Positions 15,060 through 23,013 of a DNA stretch of 28,725 nt are shown in pieces (position 1 is the first letter of the stretch; every line of letters begins with the position of its first letter). The DNA lies in contig DCVM01000165.1 in NCBI GenBank assembly GCA_002327985.1, forward strand, positions 1-28,725, read 5' to 3'. Under the pieces are notes generated by a model. That model had not been told where the DNA came from. It searched no databases and worked only from the letters and a program-made list of their open reading frames with translations. The stretch comes from Syntrophaceae bacterium UBA2188 (GTDB lineage Bacteria > Desulfobacterota > BSN033 > UBA1163). Made by a program: the position numbers and the translations under genes.

Positions 15060-16043
15060 TTATCCTCCGATTGCTGACATATTCCTCTGGCATTTTTTAA
15101 ACTGGTGTGTGTTAATGGGATGCCTTTCCGGCTTCTTTTTAAGAGCTGTAAGAAGCCGTTCCTTTAAATCAAGATCAGACCCACCTGTTCTGAGAAGCTC
15201 CTTCACATCAATTTCCTCATCGGAAAAAAGGCATGTCCGGATCTTACCATCTGGAGTCAGTCGGAGGCGATTACACTCATCACAGAAATGACTGCTGATT
15301 GCTCCAATCAATCCAATTTCTCCGATGGCCCCTTCAATTTGAAATCTCTTGGCTGGGCCATCCCATGGATCGGAAAGGATGGGGATCAGTTTACCGACGT
15401 TTTCGAGACGATTCCTTATTTGAGGAGTGGTCAAAATATCGCTTTCTTTCCATTCCTCCCCATTGCCAGAGGGCATATATTCGATGTACCGAATGGTGAG
15501 GGGGAGGTGAAGGGTTAATCGAGCAAAGGATTCGATTTCATCATCATTGAGTCCCCGGATAGCAACCATATTAATTTTGATGGGTGAGAGTCCAACCCTT
15601 AATGCTTCTTCAATTCCGATCCATACTCTCTCAAAGTCATCCCTTCGAGTAATTTGGTGGAATCGCTCTCTCCTCAAAGAGTCGAGACTAATATTGATCC
15701 TTTTCAAACCCACCTTTTTGAGATCCTGAGCAAACTCTTTTAAAAGGATTCCATTTGTCGTGAGACTCAAATCTTTTATCTCTTCAATTTGGGACAGACA
15801 GGAAATAAAATTCACGATTCCCTTTCTGATCAGCGGTTCCCCTCCTGTCAGCCTGACTTTAGAAATTCCTTCTCTGGAAAAGACACGGACAATTCTCACT
15901 ATCTCTTCATAGGTCAAAATCTCTTCATGGGAGATAAGGGACATTCCTTCCTCCGGCATGCAATAACGGCATCTTAAGTTGCACCGGTCTGTTATAGAAA
16001 TACGCAGGTAATTTATTTTTCGTCTAAAGGGATCGAGCAACAT
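15060..16043 (-). CDS. moaA: GTP 3',8-cyclase MoaA (radical SAM)
   Basis: First step of molybdenum cofactor synthesis: radical-SAM cyclisation of GTP. The 327-residue product carries the N-terminal cluster motif CNLRCRYC (Cys21, 25, 28), the SAM-binding LTGGEPLIRK, and the C-terminal second-cluster cysteines (Cys254, 257, 271). The terminal Gly-Gly required by MoaA is present (NMSAIGG). The ATG at 16041-16043 precedes the family start LLDPFRRKINYLRISIT; its ribosome binding site is weak. Upstream lie a terminator hairpin, a Moco-type riboswitch and a promoter, so the pathway product probably controls this operon. Confidence 0.97.
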   Translation of the reverse strand: MLLDPFRRKINYLRISITDRCNLRCRYCMPEEGMSLISHEEILTYEEIVRIVRVFSREGISKVRLTGGEPLIRKGIVNFISCLSQIEEIKDLSLTTNGILLKEFAQDLKKVGLKRINISLDSLRRERFHQITRRDDFERVWIGIEEALRVGLSPIKINMVAIRGLNDDEIESFARLTLHLPLTIRYIEYMPSGNGEEWKESDILTTPQIRNRLENVGKLIPILSDPWDGPAKRFQIEGAIGEIGLIGAISSHFCDECNRLRLTPDGKIRTCLFSDEEIDVKELLRTGGSDLDLKERLLTALKKKPERHPINTHQFKKCQRNMSAIGG

Positions 16044-16111
16044 ATCTTTTAATTTACGATTGTGGATTGCAGATTGTGGAATTAAATCCGAAATCAGCAT
16101 TCCAAAATCCG

Positions 16112-16149
16112 AAATAAAATGGCCAATACCCGTGTTAGAGATATTGGCC
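16112..16149 (-). terminator. Intrinsic terminator of the moaA leader
   Basis: Read on the minus strand, GGCCAATA pairs with TATTGGCC (perfect 8-bp stem, 16142-16149 with 16121-16128) and is followed by ATTTTATTT. Its loop contains AACACGGG, complementary to CCCGTGTT in the upstream aptamer (plus-strand 16180-16187). Pairing of those two strands would prevent the terminator, which makes this the likely expression platform of the riboswitch. Confidence 0.75.
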
Positions 16150-16164
16150 TTTTAAAATCTATTG

Positions 16165-16305
16165 CCCATCTCCTTTCCAAACACGGGAGGTATGACCGTT
16201 TCCAGCCATGCCCTAACGGCCAATTTCCATGTCTTGCTCTGCTTTCCTTCTCTCCTCATGGAAGAGGGTGAGGGGCAAGATTTAGAAAAAGGGCTCGGAG
16301 ACTAA
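16165..16305 (-). promoter_or_regulatory. Moco riboswitch (molybdenum/tungsten cofactor RNA motif)
   Basis: Structured leader of the moaA operon. Read 5' to 3' on the minus strand it shows CTCCGAGCC near the 5' end, a helix TCTTGC/GCAAGA with an internal extension, and a hairpin GGCATGGCTG-GAAA-CGGTCATACC. Next come CCTCCCGTGTTTGG and GGAAAGGAGATGGGC. The 5' TCTCC (16297-16301) can pair with the 3' GGAGA (16169-16173) to close the structure, and GCCC near the 5' end pairs with GGGC before the GAAA hairpin. Position before moaA, the GNRA-like loop and the CCGAGCC/CCTCCC wording agree with my memory of the Moco motif; no covariance model was run. A tungsten-selective variant is possible. Confidence 0.82.
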
Positions 16306-16315
16306 ATTTGATTTA

Positions 16316-16344
16316 TTCATAATTGATTTATTAAGAAAAGTCAA
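16316..16344 (-). promoter_or_regulatory. Promoter for the riboswitch-moaA operon
   Basis: On the minus strand TTGACT (16339-16344) and TATGAA (16316-16321) are spaced by exactly 17 bases. The start point would fall near 16309, just before the first helix of the aptamer. Confidence 0.55.
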
Positions 16345-16409
16345 GCAGCGGTGGACAACTCTTTAAATTCAAAAGCGTTTTAGGAAAGGACGTTTAGACT
16401 TGTTTTATC

Positions 16410-16438
16410 TTGACAACTTTTTGCACCATTTATATCAT
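16410..16438 (+). promoter_or_regulatory. Strong promoter for the phosphate transporter
   Basis: Perfect TTGACA (16410-16415), 17-base spacer, and TATCAT (16433-16438, 5/6). It diverges from the moaA promoter and would give a leader of about 130 bases before pit, containing the small frameshifted peptide frame. Confidence 0.6.
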
Positions 16439-16464
16439 TTGTAAAAATTAGATGAAATTTCCTA

Positions 16465-16573
16465 ATGTCCTTTTATCCTTGCCTTGGGCTTGATTTTAAT
16501 CATTCTCGGAGCAGTCTGCCTTTTTGCCTTTAGCCAGATTGCAGGAACCAAAATGGGAGGAGTGTTCGGTTAA
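16465..16573 (+). pseudogene. Small single-helix membrane peptide, apparently frameshifted
   Basis: Starting at ATG 16465, removing one T from the run at 16471-16474 would give about 35 codons reading MSFILALGLILIILGAVC, then LFAFSQIAGTKMGGVFG and a stop. As written, the ATG frame stops early, and the hydrophobic frame opens only at non-ATG codons (a TTG at about 16484). The stop TAA shares its last A with the ATG of the phosphate transporter, a typical coupling arrangement. The hydrophobic, Gly-ended peptide and the coupling suggest a real small membrane protein that is frameshifted here, either genuinely or by sequencing error. Its family is not recognised. Confidence 0.4.
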
Positions 16574-17583
16574 TGGGATTAGCCATTGTTGCCATTTCAC
16601 TTGCTCTTTTTTTCGATTTTTCCAATGGGTTTCACGATGCGGCAAACGTTGTTGCAACGATGATTACTACCCGAGCTCTCTCTCCAAGAAAAGCTTTGAT
16701 ATTGGCTTCCGTTTGTGAATTTATTGGTCCCTTTCTTTTTGGAACCGCCGTTGCCCAGATGATCGGAAAGAATATCGTTGATATCTCCACTTTCGATTCA
16801 AGTGCTCTTCATCTTTCAATGCTCCTCATCATTGCGGCTCTCATCGGTGCCATTATGTGGAACCTGTTGACTTGGTTTTTTGGTCTTCCCTCGAGTTCTT
16901 CCCACGCATTGATTGGGGGAATGATAGGCGCTGTGCTGGTAGCTTATGGGCCGGATAAAATTCTGTGGGGAGGCCTTTTCTATGTGCTGGTTTCATTGGT
17001 GTTGTCGCCCCTATTGGGCCTCATGGTAGGTTGGCTCTTTTTAAGAATGACTTTCTATCTCTCTCGGGACGCTACCCCTAAGATCAATTATTTTTTCAAT
17101 CGGATGCAGATTCCTTCTTCTATTGCCCTTGCTCTCAGCCACGGTGCCAATGATGCACAGAAATCGATGGGCCTGATATCCATGTCTCTCGTTATCCTCG
17201 GTTTTTCACCCAGCTTTTATGTTCCCTGGTGGGTGGTAGCCAGTTGTGCTGCTGCGATTGCTCTCGGAACAGCGAGCGGCGGATGGAAAATCATCAAGAC
17301 CATGGGTTCAAAAATTTATCGCTTGAGGTCGGTCCATGCCTTCTGCGCACAAACTTCCTCGGCAACGGTTATTTTAGGTGCAGCGTTGATTGGAGGTCCG
17401 GTCTCCACAACTCATGTCGTTTCTTCAAGCATTATGGGAGTGGGGGCTGGGCAGAGGGTCTCAGCTGTCCGGTGGGGCGTGGTGAAAAATATCATCCTGG
17501 CCTGGTTTATCACCATCCCGGCCTCCGCGGTGATGGCTGGATTGAGTTTTTACTTGATTCAAAAGATACTTCCTTTCTTCTAA
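16573..17583 (+). CDS. PiT family inorganic phosphate transporter
   Basis: Inner-membrane phosphate (metal-phosphate) symporter of 336 residues with about ten hydrophobic segments. Both halves of the PiT signature are present: FDFSNGFHDAANVVATMI near residues 15-32 and ALSHGANDAQKSMGLI in the second half. GLPSSSSHALIGGMIGA and GGPVSTTHVVSSSIMGVG are the paired re-entrant motifs. A GGGAGGAG precedes the start, which overlaps the stop of a small upstream frame. The next gene, a HAD-IIA phosphatase, begins 25 bases downstream, so uptake of phosphate and a phosphatase appear to be co-expressed. Confidence 0.95.
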   Translation: MGLAIVAISLALFFDFSNGFHDAANVVATMITTRALSPRKALILASVCEFIGPFLFGTAVAQMIGKNIVDISTFDSSALHLSMLLIIAALIGAIMWNLLTWFFGLPSSSSHALIGGMIGAVLVAYGPDKILWGGLFYVLVSLVLSPLLGLMVGWLFLRMTFYLSRDATPKINYFFNRMQIPSSIALALSHGANDAQKSMGLISMSLVILGFSPSFYVPWWVVASCAAAIALGTASGGWKIIKTMGSKIYRLRSVHAFCAQTSSATVILGAALIGGPVSTTHVVSSSIMGVGAGQRVSAVRWGVVKNIILAWFITIPASAVMAGLSFYLIQKILPFF

Positions 17584-17608
17584 AGGAGATGGAAAAAAGG
17601 TAAGGAGA

Positions 17609-18403
17609 ATGTTTAAAGGATTTATTTTTGATTTAGATGGTACAGTCTATCGAGGCGATCAACTCATCCCTGGGGCCGATGGGGTGATTCGACTGCTTCG
17701 AGAAAATAGGAGAAAAATTGTTTTTCTTTCCAATAACCCCCTCCAGACACGGGAAGATTATGCCGAAAAACTAACCCGACTTGGAATTCCCACTCAACCC
17801 GATGAAGTAATCAACTCTACCTTGGTCATGACGCATTATCTTAAGAAGAATGCCCCCCATGCGAAACTTTTTGTTGTGGGGGAAACTCCCTTTATCGAAG
17901 AGTTGAGAAGAGCTGGTTTTAAAATTACCGATGAGCCAAAAGAAATTGAGTATGTGGTTGTGGCTTTTGATCGGACATTTGATTACCACAAACTAAATAT
18001 TGCCTTCCAGGCGATTAAAAAATTTGGGGCCCATTTTGTTGCCACTAACCCTGACAGGACCTGTCCCGTAGAAGGTGGAGAAATCCCGGATTGCGCCGGA
18101 ATGATTGCGGCGATTGAGGCCGTGACAGAGAAGAACGTTGAGGTTATTGTTGGCAAGCCTTCTCCCATCATGATCCAGGCTGTCTTGGAGGTGTTGGGTC
18201 TAATACCAGGGGACTGCATCCTGATCGGAGACCGCCTCGAGACGGACATTAAGATGGGGAAAGATTCTGGAATTGCCACGGGGATTGTCCTCACCGGTGT
18301 CACCGAGGAAGAAGCACTCAAAAAAATCAAACACACTCCCAACCAACCTGACTTCGTCTTCCAAAGCATCACCGACGTCGAGAATCTTTTGATAGAGAGA
18401 TAG
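17609..18403 (+). CDS. HAD-IIA family phosphatase (NagD / phosphoglycolate-phosphatase-like)
   Basis: Cytoplasmic sugar- or nucleotide-phosphatase of 264 residues. Motif I is FIFDLDGTVYRG (Asp8, Asp10), motif II is FLSNNPLQTREDY, the C2 cap fills the middle, motif III is VGKPSP and motif IV is LIGDRLETDIKMGKDSG. The order defines the HAD-IIA group (NagD, AraL, PGP-like). The substrate is not determinable. AAGGAG-type sequence precedes the ATG. It is transcribed with the phosphate transporter. It is the third HAD phosphatase in the window, but the three are of different subfamilies and not a local duplication. Confidence 0.92.
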   Translation: MFKGFIFDLDGTVYRGDQLIPGADGVIRLLRENRRKIVFLSNNPLQTREDYAEKLTRLGIPTQPDEVINSTLVMTHYLKKNAPHAKLFVVGETPFIEELRRAGFKITDEPKEIEYVVVAFDRTFDYHKLNIAFQAIKKFGAHFVATNPDRTCPVEGGEIPDCAGMIAAIEAVTEKNVEVIVGKPSPIMIQAVLEVLGLIPGDCILIGDRLETDIKMGKDSGIATGIVLTGVTEEEALKKIKHTPNQPDFVFQSITDVENLLIER

Positions 18404-18923
18404 GGACATGGTGAGATGGAGAGAATAGTTATCAAGAAAGTCAAAAAACCTAAATCATTATTAGGTGATGGATCTACATTGAAAACGCTGTTGTAAGTGA
18501 AAATTTAATTATGGAATTTGCCAATTTTAATTTGTTAAGTTTCTTTACAAAAATCCAAAGAATAATGTTAAATGCTGTTAAATCGAGTAAAGGTTATTCA
18601 GTGATCAATGCTTGAATGCTCCGAAGTTTTTGCTGCCTTTATGATTTACAAATTTACTAAAATTATAAAAAATTTATGAAAGAAAATGGAAAGCACTTTT
18701 TTTAATTAAAATATTTCTTCTCCGATTACAGATTGAAAGGTTGTATGGATGGAGGATTTTAGAAAATCACGAGGAAGAAATTCTCGGAAAAAGAGGGGCA
18801 AAGTTCGCAGATATTTGCTTTGATAAAATCACAGGAGTTACCGATTATTAATTTGGGATAACGACCGATGTCATTGGTGGCTATTAGGTGTTTCTTAGAA
18901 TGCCAGTATAGATGAAAGTAAAT
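18404..18923. other. AT-rich 520-bp gap without a confident gene
   Basis: Visibly more AT-rich than its flanks. The only frames are short: a 26-codon frame at 18416-18496 (MERIVIKKVKKPKSLLGDG start), a 24-codon very basic frame at 18749-18823, and an overlapping frame ending LGKRGAKFADICFDKITGVT-DY with a stop near 18840 that looks protein-like but has no good start. The last may be the tail of a decayed gene. No tRNA, terminator with U-run or long repeat was found. Confidence 0.5.
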
Positions 18924-19994
18924 TTAGATCTTCCGAATCAGATCTTCAAGGACCGATGAGTTGAGGTCCTTTAAAAAGAAATAGAGTAAGTCTGCCGTTT
19001 TTTCCACATCAGACCATTTCACCAATTCTACAGGTGAGTGGCTATAGCGGCGAGGGATGTAAATTCCACCACATGGAATACCCTTTCCTGATGTATGAAT
19101 GGTTGAGGCATCGGTCCAGGTCCTGAAAATATCCTTTTGATGGGGGATTTTGTTCTTTACGGCTGTTTGAATTAGCTTCTGTCGAATTTTCTTCGAATAA
19201 ATGGTTCCCCATCCCAAAGCATTAACATCCATAGAGCGGATAACCGGCCCTTTTCCACATTCCGCAGTCGCTTGTTGAGGTGGCGTAATCGGATCAGAAG
19301 CAGGAACGGTGTCAATTACGATTGCCATATCAGGTCCAAGTGTTTGGGCAGCCACCTTGGCTCCTCGTGAACCTACTTCCTCCTGAACAGCAGCAACAAG
19401 AATGAGTTGATAATCCATCTTCTTTTTTTTCATTCTCTCAGCCAGATCTATCAGAATAGCACACCCTGCGCGGTTATCAATGGCTTTACTGATGATCGTA
19501 TCCTTACCAATTCTTTTAAAATTGGGATGAAACACAATCGGATCTCCAACCTCGATTCCCCATCTCCTGACCTCCTCTTGGCTCACAGCGCCCACATCAA
19601 TCCAGAGTTCTAAATGAGTGATAGGTCGCTTTAGGTCTTCGGCTGTCATCAGATGTCGATTCTTCACCCCCACCACACCTGTATAAATCCCTTTGTCTGT
19701 ACAAATGTCAACCTTGGTGCTGAGAAGAACCCTCTCATCAATCATTCCATTGAGGTCAAAATAGATGTACCCATTGGGATCGATATATTTAACCAGCATT
19801 CCCACTTCATCTGTATGGGCGCAGACCATCACTGATTTTTTACCTTTTCCGATTTTTCCAATAACATTTCCCATGGAGTCCACCAAGACATCGGAAAGGT
19901 TCCTTTTCAATTCCTCAGTCATAAATTCAATCACTTTTTCTTCAAATCCGCTTTCTCCGGGAATCTCAGTAAGCTTTTCAAAAAGTTTAAGCAT
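18924..19994 (-). CDS. M42 family metallopeptidase (glutamyl/leucyl aminopeptidase-like)
   Basis: Predicted cytoplasmic, oligomeric (TET-like) zinc or cobalt aminopeptidase of 356 residues. Ligand and catalytic motifs are in order: CAHTDEVG (His60, Asp62), AIDNRAG (bridging Asp173), AAVQEEVGSRG (Glu205, Glu206), VIDTVPASD (Asp228) and RRYSHSPVE (late His). The N-terminal TEIPGESGFEE is typical. The chosen ATG at 19992-19994 follows GGAGGGAG at a good spacing; an ATG-like start nine codons upstream is less well placed. It lies 43 bases after the DUF5658 gene in the same direction. Confidence 0.94.
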   Translation of the reverse strand: MLKLFEKLTEIPGESGFEEKVIEFMTEELKRNLSDVLVDSMGNVIGKIGKGKKSVMVCAHTDEVGMLVKYIDPNGYIYFDLNGMIDERVLLSTKVDICTDKGIYTGVVGVKNRHLMTAEDLKRPITHLELWIDVGAVSQEEVRRWGIEVGDPIVFHPNFKRIGKDTIISKAIDNRAGCAILIDLAERMKKKKMDYQLILVAAVQEEVGSRGAKVAAQTLGPDMAIVIDTVPASDPITPPQQATAECGKGPVIRSMDVNALGWGTIYSKKIRQKLIQTAVKNKIPHQKDIFRTWTDASTIHTSGKGIPCGGIYIPRRYSHSPVELVKWSDVEKTADLLYFFLKDLNSSVLEDLIRKI

Positions 19995-20037
19995 TTTTTT
20001 CTCCCTCCATAAATTTCTCAATACTTTAAAAAGAAGG

Positions 20038-20475
20038 TCATAGATGAAGGAGGAGGAATACCTGATAAGCCACGACCATGATGTATAGGCAGCTAATGGC
20101 TACGATAATTTCCCTGACCAGCCTGAATTTGCTGTGAAGACATAAAAGGATTATAGAGACTGAGACGATAAAAAATTTCCAGATCCAGAACTCGGTTCCA
20201 TAAAGGTCCATGACAGACCGGACGACAGGATTCGCCTCCCATCCCTTCAGTTCGAGAATCAACATAGTAAGGAAAGCATCTAAAATATTAAGGCCGATGA
20301 TCGCAACCAAGAAGAAAAACAATGTAGAACTATATCGATCAACATAACCTCCCTGTTGCTCGTCGCTCTTTCTTCGAATTATTTTTCTTCGGCCAAAGAA
20401 GGTATATCGACTCAAACCAGGAGTGGGTTGTTTTCTTCGGTCTTTGCCAACACGCTTATTGAAATTTTTTTCCAT
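20038..20475 (-). CDS. DUF5658 family membrane protein
   Basis: A 145-residue protein with a strongly basic N-terminal third (KRVGKDRRKQP, then FGRRKIIRRKSDEQQGGYVD) and three to four hydrophobic segments after about residue 50. The conserved core LNILDAFLTMLILELKGWEANPVV and the FWIWKFFIVS segment fit DUF5658. The function of the family is unknown; the RR/K-rich head is probably cytoplasmic. The ribosome binding site is weak. It probably shares a transcript with the M42 peptidase gene downstream. Confidence 0.75.
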   Translation of the reverse strand: MEKNFNKRVGKDRRKQPTPGLSRYTFFGRRKIIRRKSDEQQGGYVDRYSSTLFFFLVAIIGLNILDAFLTMLILELKGWEANPVVRSVMDLYGTEFWIWKFFIVSVSIILLCLHSKFRLVREIIVAISCLYIMVVAYQVFLLLHL

Positions 20476-20693
20476 AAAACGAATTTTAAACCCTGCTATT
20501 GGTTAATTCAATGATTCATACTATTTTTTTTCAGGTTATCAATAGTATATGCAGACATCAGTCCGCTCGTTTCTCATTCTGGGCTTGACTAAGCTTGCCG
20601 CATACTTGATAAGGGGGAATCCAGGACAAGCCAAATTAGTTGTAGATAAATTCTAAGACCCCAATGTATAAAATTCTAAAGCTTAGGCTAAAT

Positions 20694-21044
20694 TCATTCC
20701 TTCTTTTTGAGATAGATCCATATATTCAATCCGCATAGAAAAACCGTGAGAATGAGGACCCAGTAACGTGAGACTTCAATATATACCACCATTTCCACAT
20801 AGTGGATAATGAATGAGCCTGTATAGGTAAGGGTCGGGGCGTGTTTGGATCTCAACCAGACCTCAAGGTGGGTGAGAGGACAGTACCAATCAAAGATTTG
20901 AATGATGAGTGCAAAGACAAGGCCAACGACATGGAAGACCTTTACAGTCTTATTCTTTGCTCCCCAAAACGCACCAAAGAAGAGAAAGACAATCCAAAGA
21001 AAATGGGTTAGGACCACGATATCTGCAAGAATCTTATAGGGCAT
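20694..21044 (-). CDS. DUF2784 family membrane protein
   Basis: A 116-residue integral membrane protein with about four hydrophobic helices. The family pattern LADIVVLTHFLWIVFLFFGAF, WYCPLTHLEVWLR and GSFIIHYVE is clear. No function is established. It has no close neighbour in the same operon: 218 bases of spacer separate it from DUF5658 and 145 from the SDR gene. The 218-base spacer (20476-20693) contains a 7-bp stem TACTATT/AATAGTA but no gene. Confidence 0.8.
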   Translation of the reverse strand: MPYKILADIVVLTHFLWIVFLFFGAFWGAKNKTVKVFHVVGLVFALIIQIFDWYCPLTHLEVWLRSKHAPTLTYTGSFIIHYVEMVVYIEVSRYWVLILTVFLCGLNIWIYLKKKE

Positions 21045-21189
21045 CTATCAAACTGATCTCACCTCTTTAACTAATTGGCTTATCATAGGATTTAATTCTT
21101 TCCAATAAAAAGGCTTAATACCAAAAGTTCTTACTGAGCGTATGGAGGTTCTTTTCCGGTGAATTTATACATCCATGCTTGCCCTTAAG

Positions 21190-21948
21190 TTACCCTCGGC
21201 CGATGAAGGGCATCTTGGTCGCCATGACGGTCATAAAAAGTACATTCGCGGTCAACGGTAGACTTGCCATGTAGACCACTGCACGGGCAGCCTGTTCGAC
21301 GTCCATCGTTGCCTCGACCGCAACGACCCCGCTGGACTGCAGAATTCCTTCCTTGATGGGTGCCGTCAACTCGGTTTCCGCATTGCCAATATCGATTTGG
21401 CCGCAGGCAATATCGTATTTCCGTCCGTCAAGAGCCGTCGCTTTGGTAAGACCTGTGATCGCATGCTTAGTAGCCGTATAGGGCGCAGAGTTGGGCCGAG
21501 GTGCGTGGGCGGAGATGGAGCCGTTATTAATGATTCGCCCGCCTCTCGGAGTCTGACTTTTCATGAGCTTAAAGGCTTCTTGGGTACACAGAAATGTTCC
21601 GGTCAGGTTGACATCTACGACAGATTTCCATTGTTCAAGGGTAAGATCTTCCAGAAGGATGCCCGGGGCGGTTGTTCCTGCATTGTTAAACAACAGGTCG
21701 AGCCGACCAAATCGTTCCTTTGTCTTGGTGAACAAAGCACGAACAGAGGCAGGCTCACTTACATCAGTAGGTACTACCAGTGCTTGCAAGCTCAAGGCCC
21801 CCGCCGCTGTCATAGTCTTCTCCAAGAACTCTACGTGGCGTCCGGCCAGGACGACTGAATACCCCTCTCCTAAAAGAGCGAGTGTGGTACACTTGCCAAT
21901 TCCACTTCCTGCTCCCGTAATGATAGCGACCTTCCTGAGTAAACTCAT
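21190..21948 (-). CDS. SDR family NAD(P)-dependent oxidoreductase
   Basis: Short-chain dehydrogenase/reductase of 252 residues. The cofactor motif TGAGSGIG (11-18), NNAG (88-91), catalytic Ser144, and YTATK (Tyr157, Lys161) are all present, so it should be active. The late segment (QIDIGNAETELT, then MASLPLTANVLFMTVMATKMPFIG) fits the classical SDR type with an altered C-terminus. The substrate is unknown. AAGGAG lies 8 bases before the ATG. Base composition looks richer in G+C than its neighbours, which may reflect acquisition from elsewhere. The EamA transporter gene begins 16 bases upstream in the same direction. Confidence 0.92.
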   Translation of the reverse strand: MSLLRKVAIITGAGSGIGKCTTLALLGEGYSVVLAGRHVEFLEKTMTAAGALSLQALVVPTDVSEPASVRALFTKTKERFGRLDLLFNNAGTTAPGILLEDLTLEQWKSVVDVNLTGTFLCTQEAFKLMKSQTPRGGRIINNGSISAHAPRPNSAPYTATKHAITGLTKATALDGRKYDIACGQIDIGNAETELTAPIKEGILQSSGVVAVEATMDVEQAARAVVYMASLPLTANVLFMTVMATKMPFIGRG

Positions 21949-21964
21949 TTATTTCTCTCCTTTT

Positions 21965-22888
21965 TTACTGTTTTTGACGAATTTCTATGGGCGCGAAGGA
22001 AGCCGTTTTCTCTTTGGCCATCTGGAGCAATACGATTGCCGCAATCACTCCGATACCTCCCAACACCTGTAGGGGAAACAAAATCTCTCCTAAAACAAAA
22101 TAAGCGGTAATCCCTGCAACGACAGGTTCCCAGGTTGCCGTAATGCTCGCACGGGTTGCACGGACCCGCTCAATTCCTTTAAAGTAGAGTCCAAAAGGAA
22201 TCAAGGTTGAGAAAATCGCGATATAAAGAAAAGCTATCCAGATTTTTAAGGAATAGCCCGCAGTAATGACTTTCATCGGTGAAATAAGGATCCAATAAAA
22301 GACTGCGCCAAATCCAAAGCCATAGAGAATGAGTGTCCATGGATCATACTTCTTCAACCCTTTTTCTCCATAAAGGGCGTAAAAGGAAAAGAACAGGGAG
22401 GAAATCAAGCCGCTCACAATGCCAATCCGGTTTAATCTTAAGAGATCCATTCGATATCCACCCACCATGAAATAACATCCTAAAACAGCCAGAAGCAGGG
22501 CGATGCTCTTTCCCTTGGTAAGGGGTTCTTTTTGAAATAGAAATGCATAAAGGGCAATCCAGATAGGTGCAAGATACTGGATCAGGACCGCTGGCCCAAC
22601 ATGGATTTTACTGATCGTAAAGTAGTAGGTAAACTGGACCCCTGCTAAGCCGATGAACCCTAAAACGAAAAAGTAGGGGAGATCTTTCAAAGAGATGATG
22701 ATCCGCTTCCGATCAAACATAATTAAAATAAGAAGAAGGGTGAAGGTAGCAAGGGTCAACCGGATTTGAACCAACTCAGCCGGAGGGAGTCCAATCGTGA
22801 AGAGAGATTTGGCTACCACACTGGAGACCCCCCAGAATGTTGTCCCAATCAAAATATAAAGGTAACCGAGAAATTCAGATTTCTTCAT
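21965..22888 (-). CDS. EamA/DMT family transporter
   Basis: Inner-membrane drug/metabolite transporter of 307 residues with about ten hydrophobic helices in two EamA repeats. Recognisable segments are ILIGTTFWGVSSVVAKSLF at the N-terminus, LIQYLAPIWIALYAFLF closing the first repeat and ATWEPVVAGITAYFVLGEIL in the second. Members export amino acids, purines or other metabolites; the substrate is unknown. I chose the ATG at 22886-22888, since the KKSEFLGYLY start is typical; an in-frame GTG 39 bases upstream is possible. Neither has a strong ribosome binding site. Confidence 0.9.
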   Translation of the reverse strand: MKKSEFLGYLYILIGTTFWGVSSVVAKSLFTIGLPPAELVQIRLTLATFTLLLILIMFDRKRIIISLKDLPYFFVLGFIGLAGVQFTYYFTISKIHVGPAVLIQYLAPIWIALYAFLFQKEPLTKGKSIALLLAVLGCYFMVGGYRMDLLRLNRIGIVSGLISSLFFSFYALYGEKGLKKYDPWTLILYGFGFGAVFYWILISPMKVITAGYSLKIWIAFLYIAIFSTLIPFGLYFKGIERVRATRASITATWEPVVAGITAYFVLGEILFPLQVLGGIGVIAAIVLLQMAKEKTASFAPIEIRQKQ

Positions 22889-23013
22889 CAAGTTGGTCAA
22901 GTTCGGGACGTAGTTGAAAAATAGCACTTTTCAGATTTGAAAATGTGGTAAGGAATTTTATGCCGAGATAAACAAAGGTAGATATCTGGAGACCCTTCAT
23001 CATCCAAGCTTTC

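Noticed and set aside
3563..18403. A linked phosphate-metabolism cluster of three HAD phosphatases and a phosphate transporter
   Set aside because: The HAD proteins belong to different subfamilies, and serB and the 4890 gene lie over 11 kb from the transporter with unrelated genes between.
18416..18496. 26-codon peptide starting MERIVIKKVKKPKS
   Set aside because: Too short, no clear ribosome binding site, no recognisable relative; kept only as a note in the gap entry.
18749..18823. 24-codon very basic peptide
   Set aside because: Probably chance in AT-rich DNA; overlapping frames look equally open.
21397..22072. Long open frames opposite the SDR and EamA genes
   Set aside because: They mirror well-supported coding sequence and show no protein-like domains.
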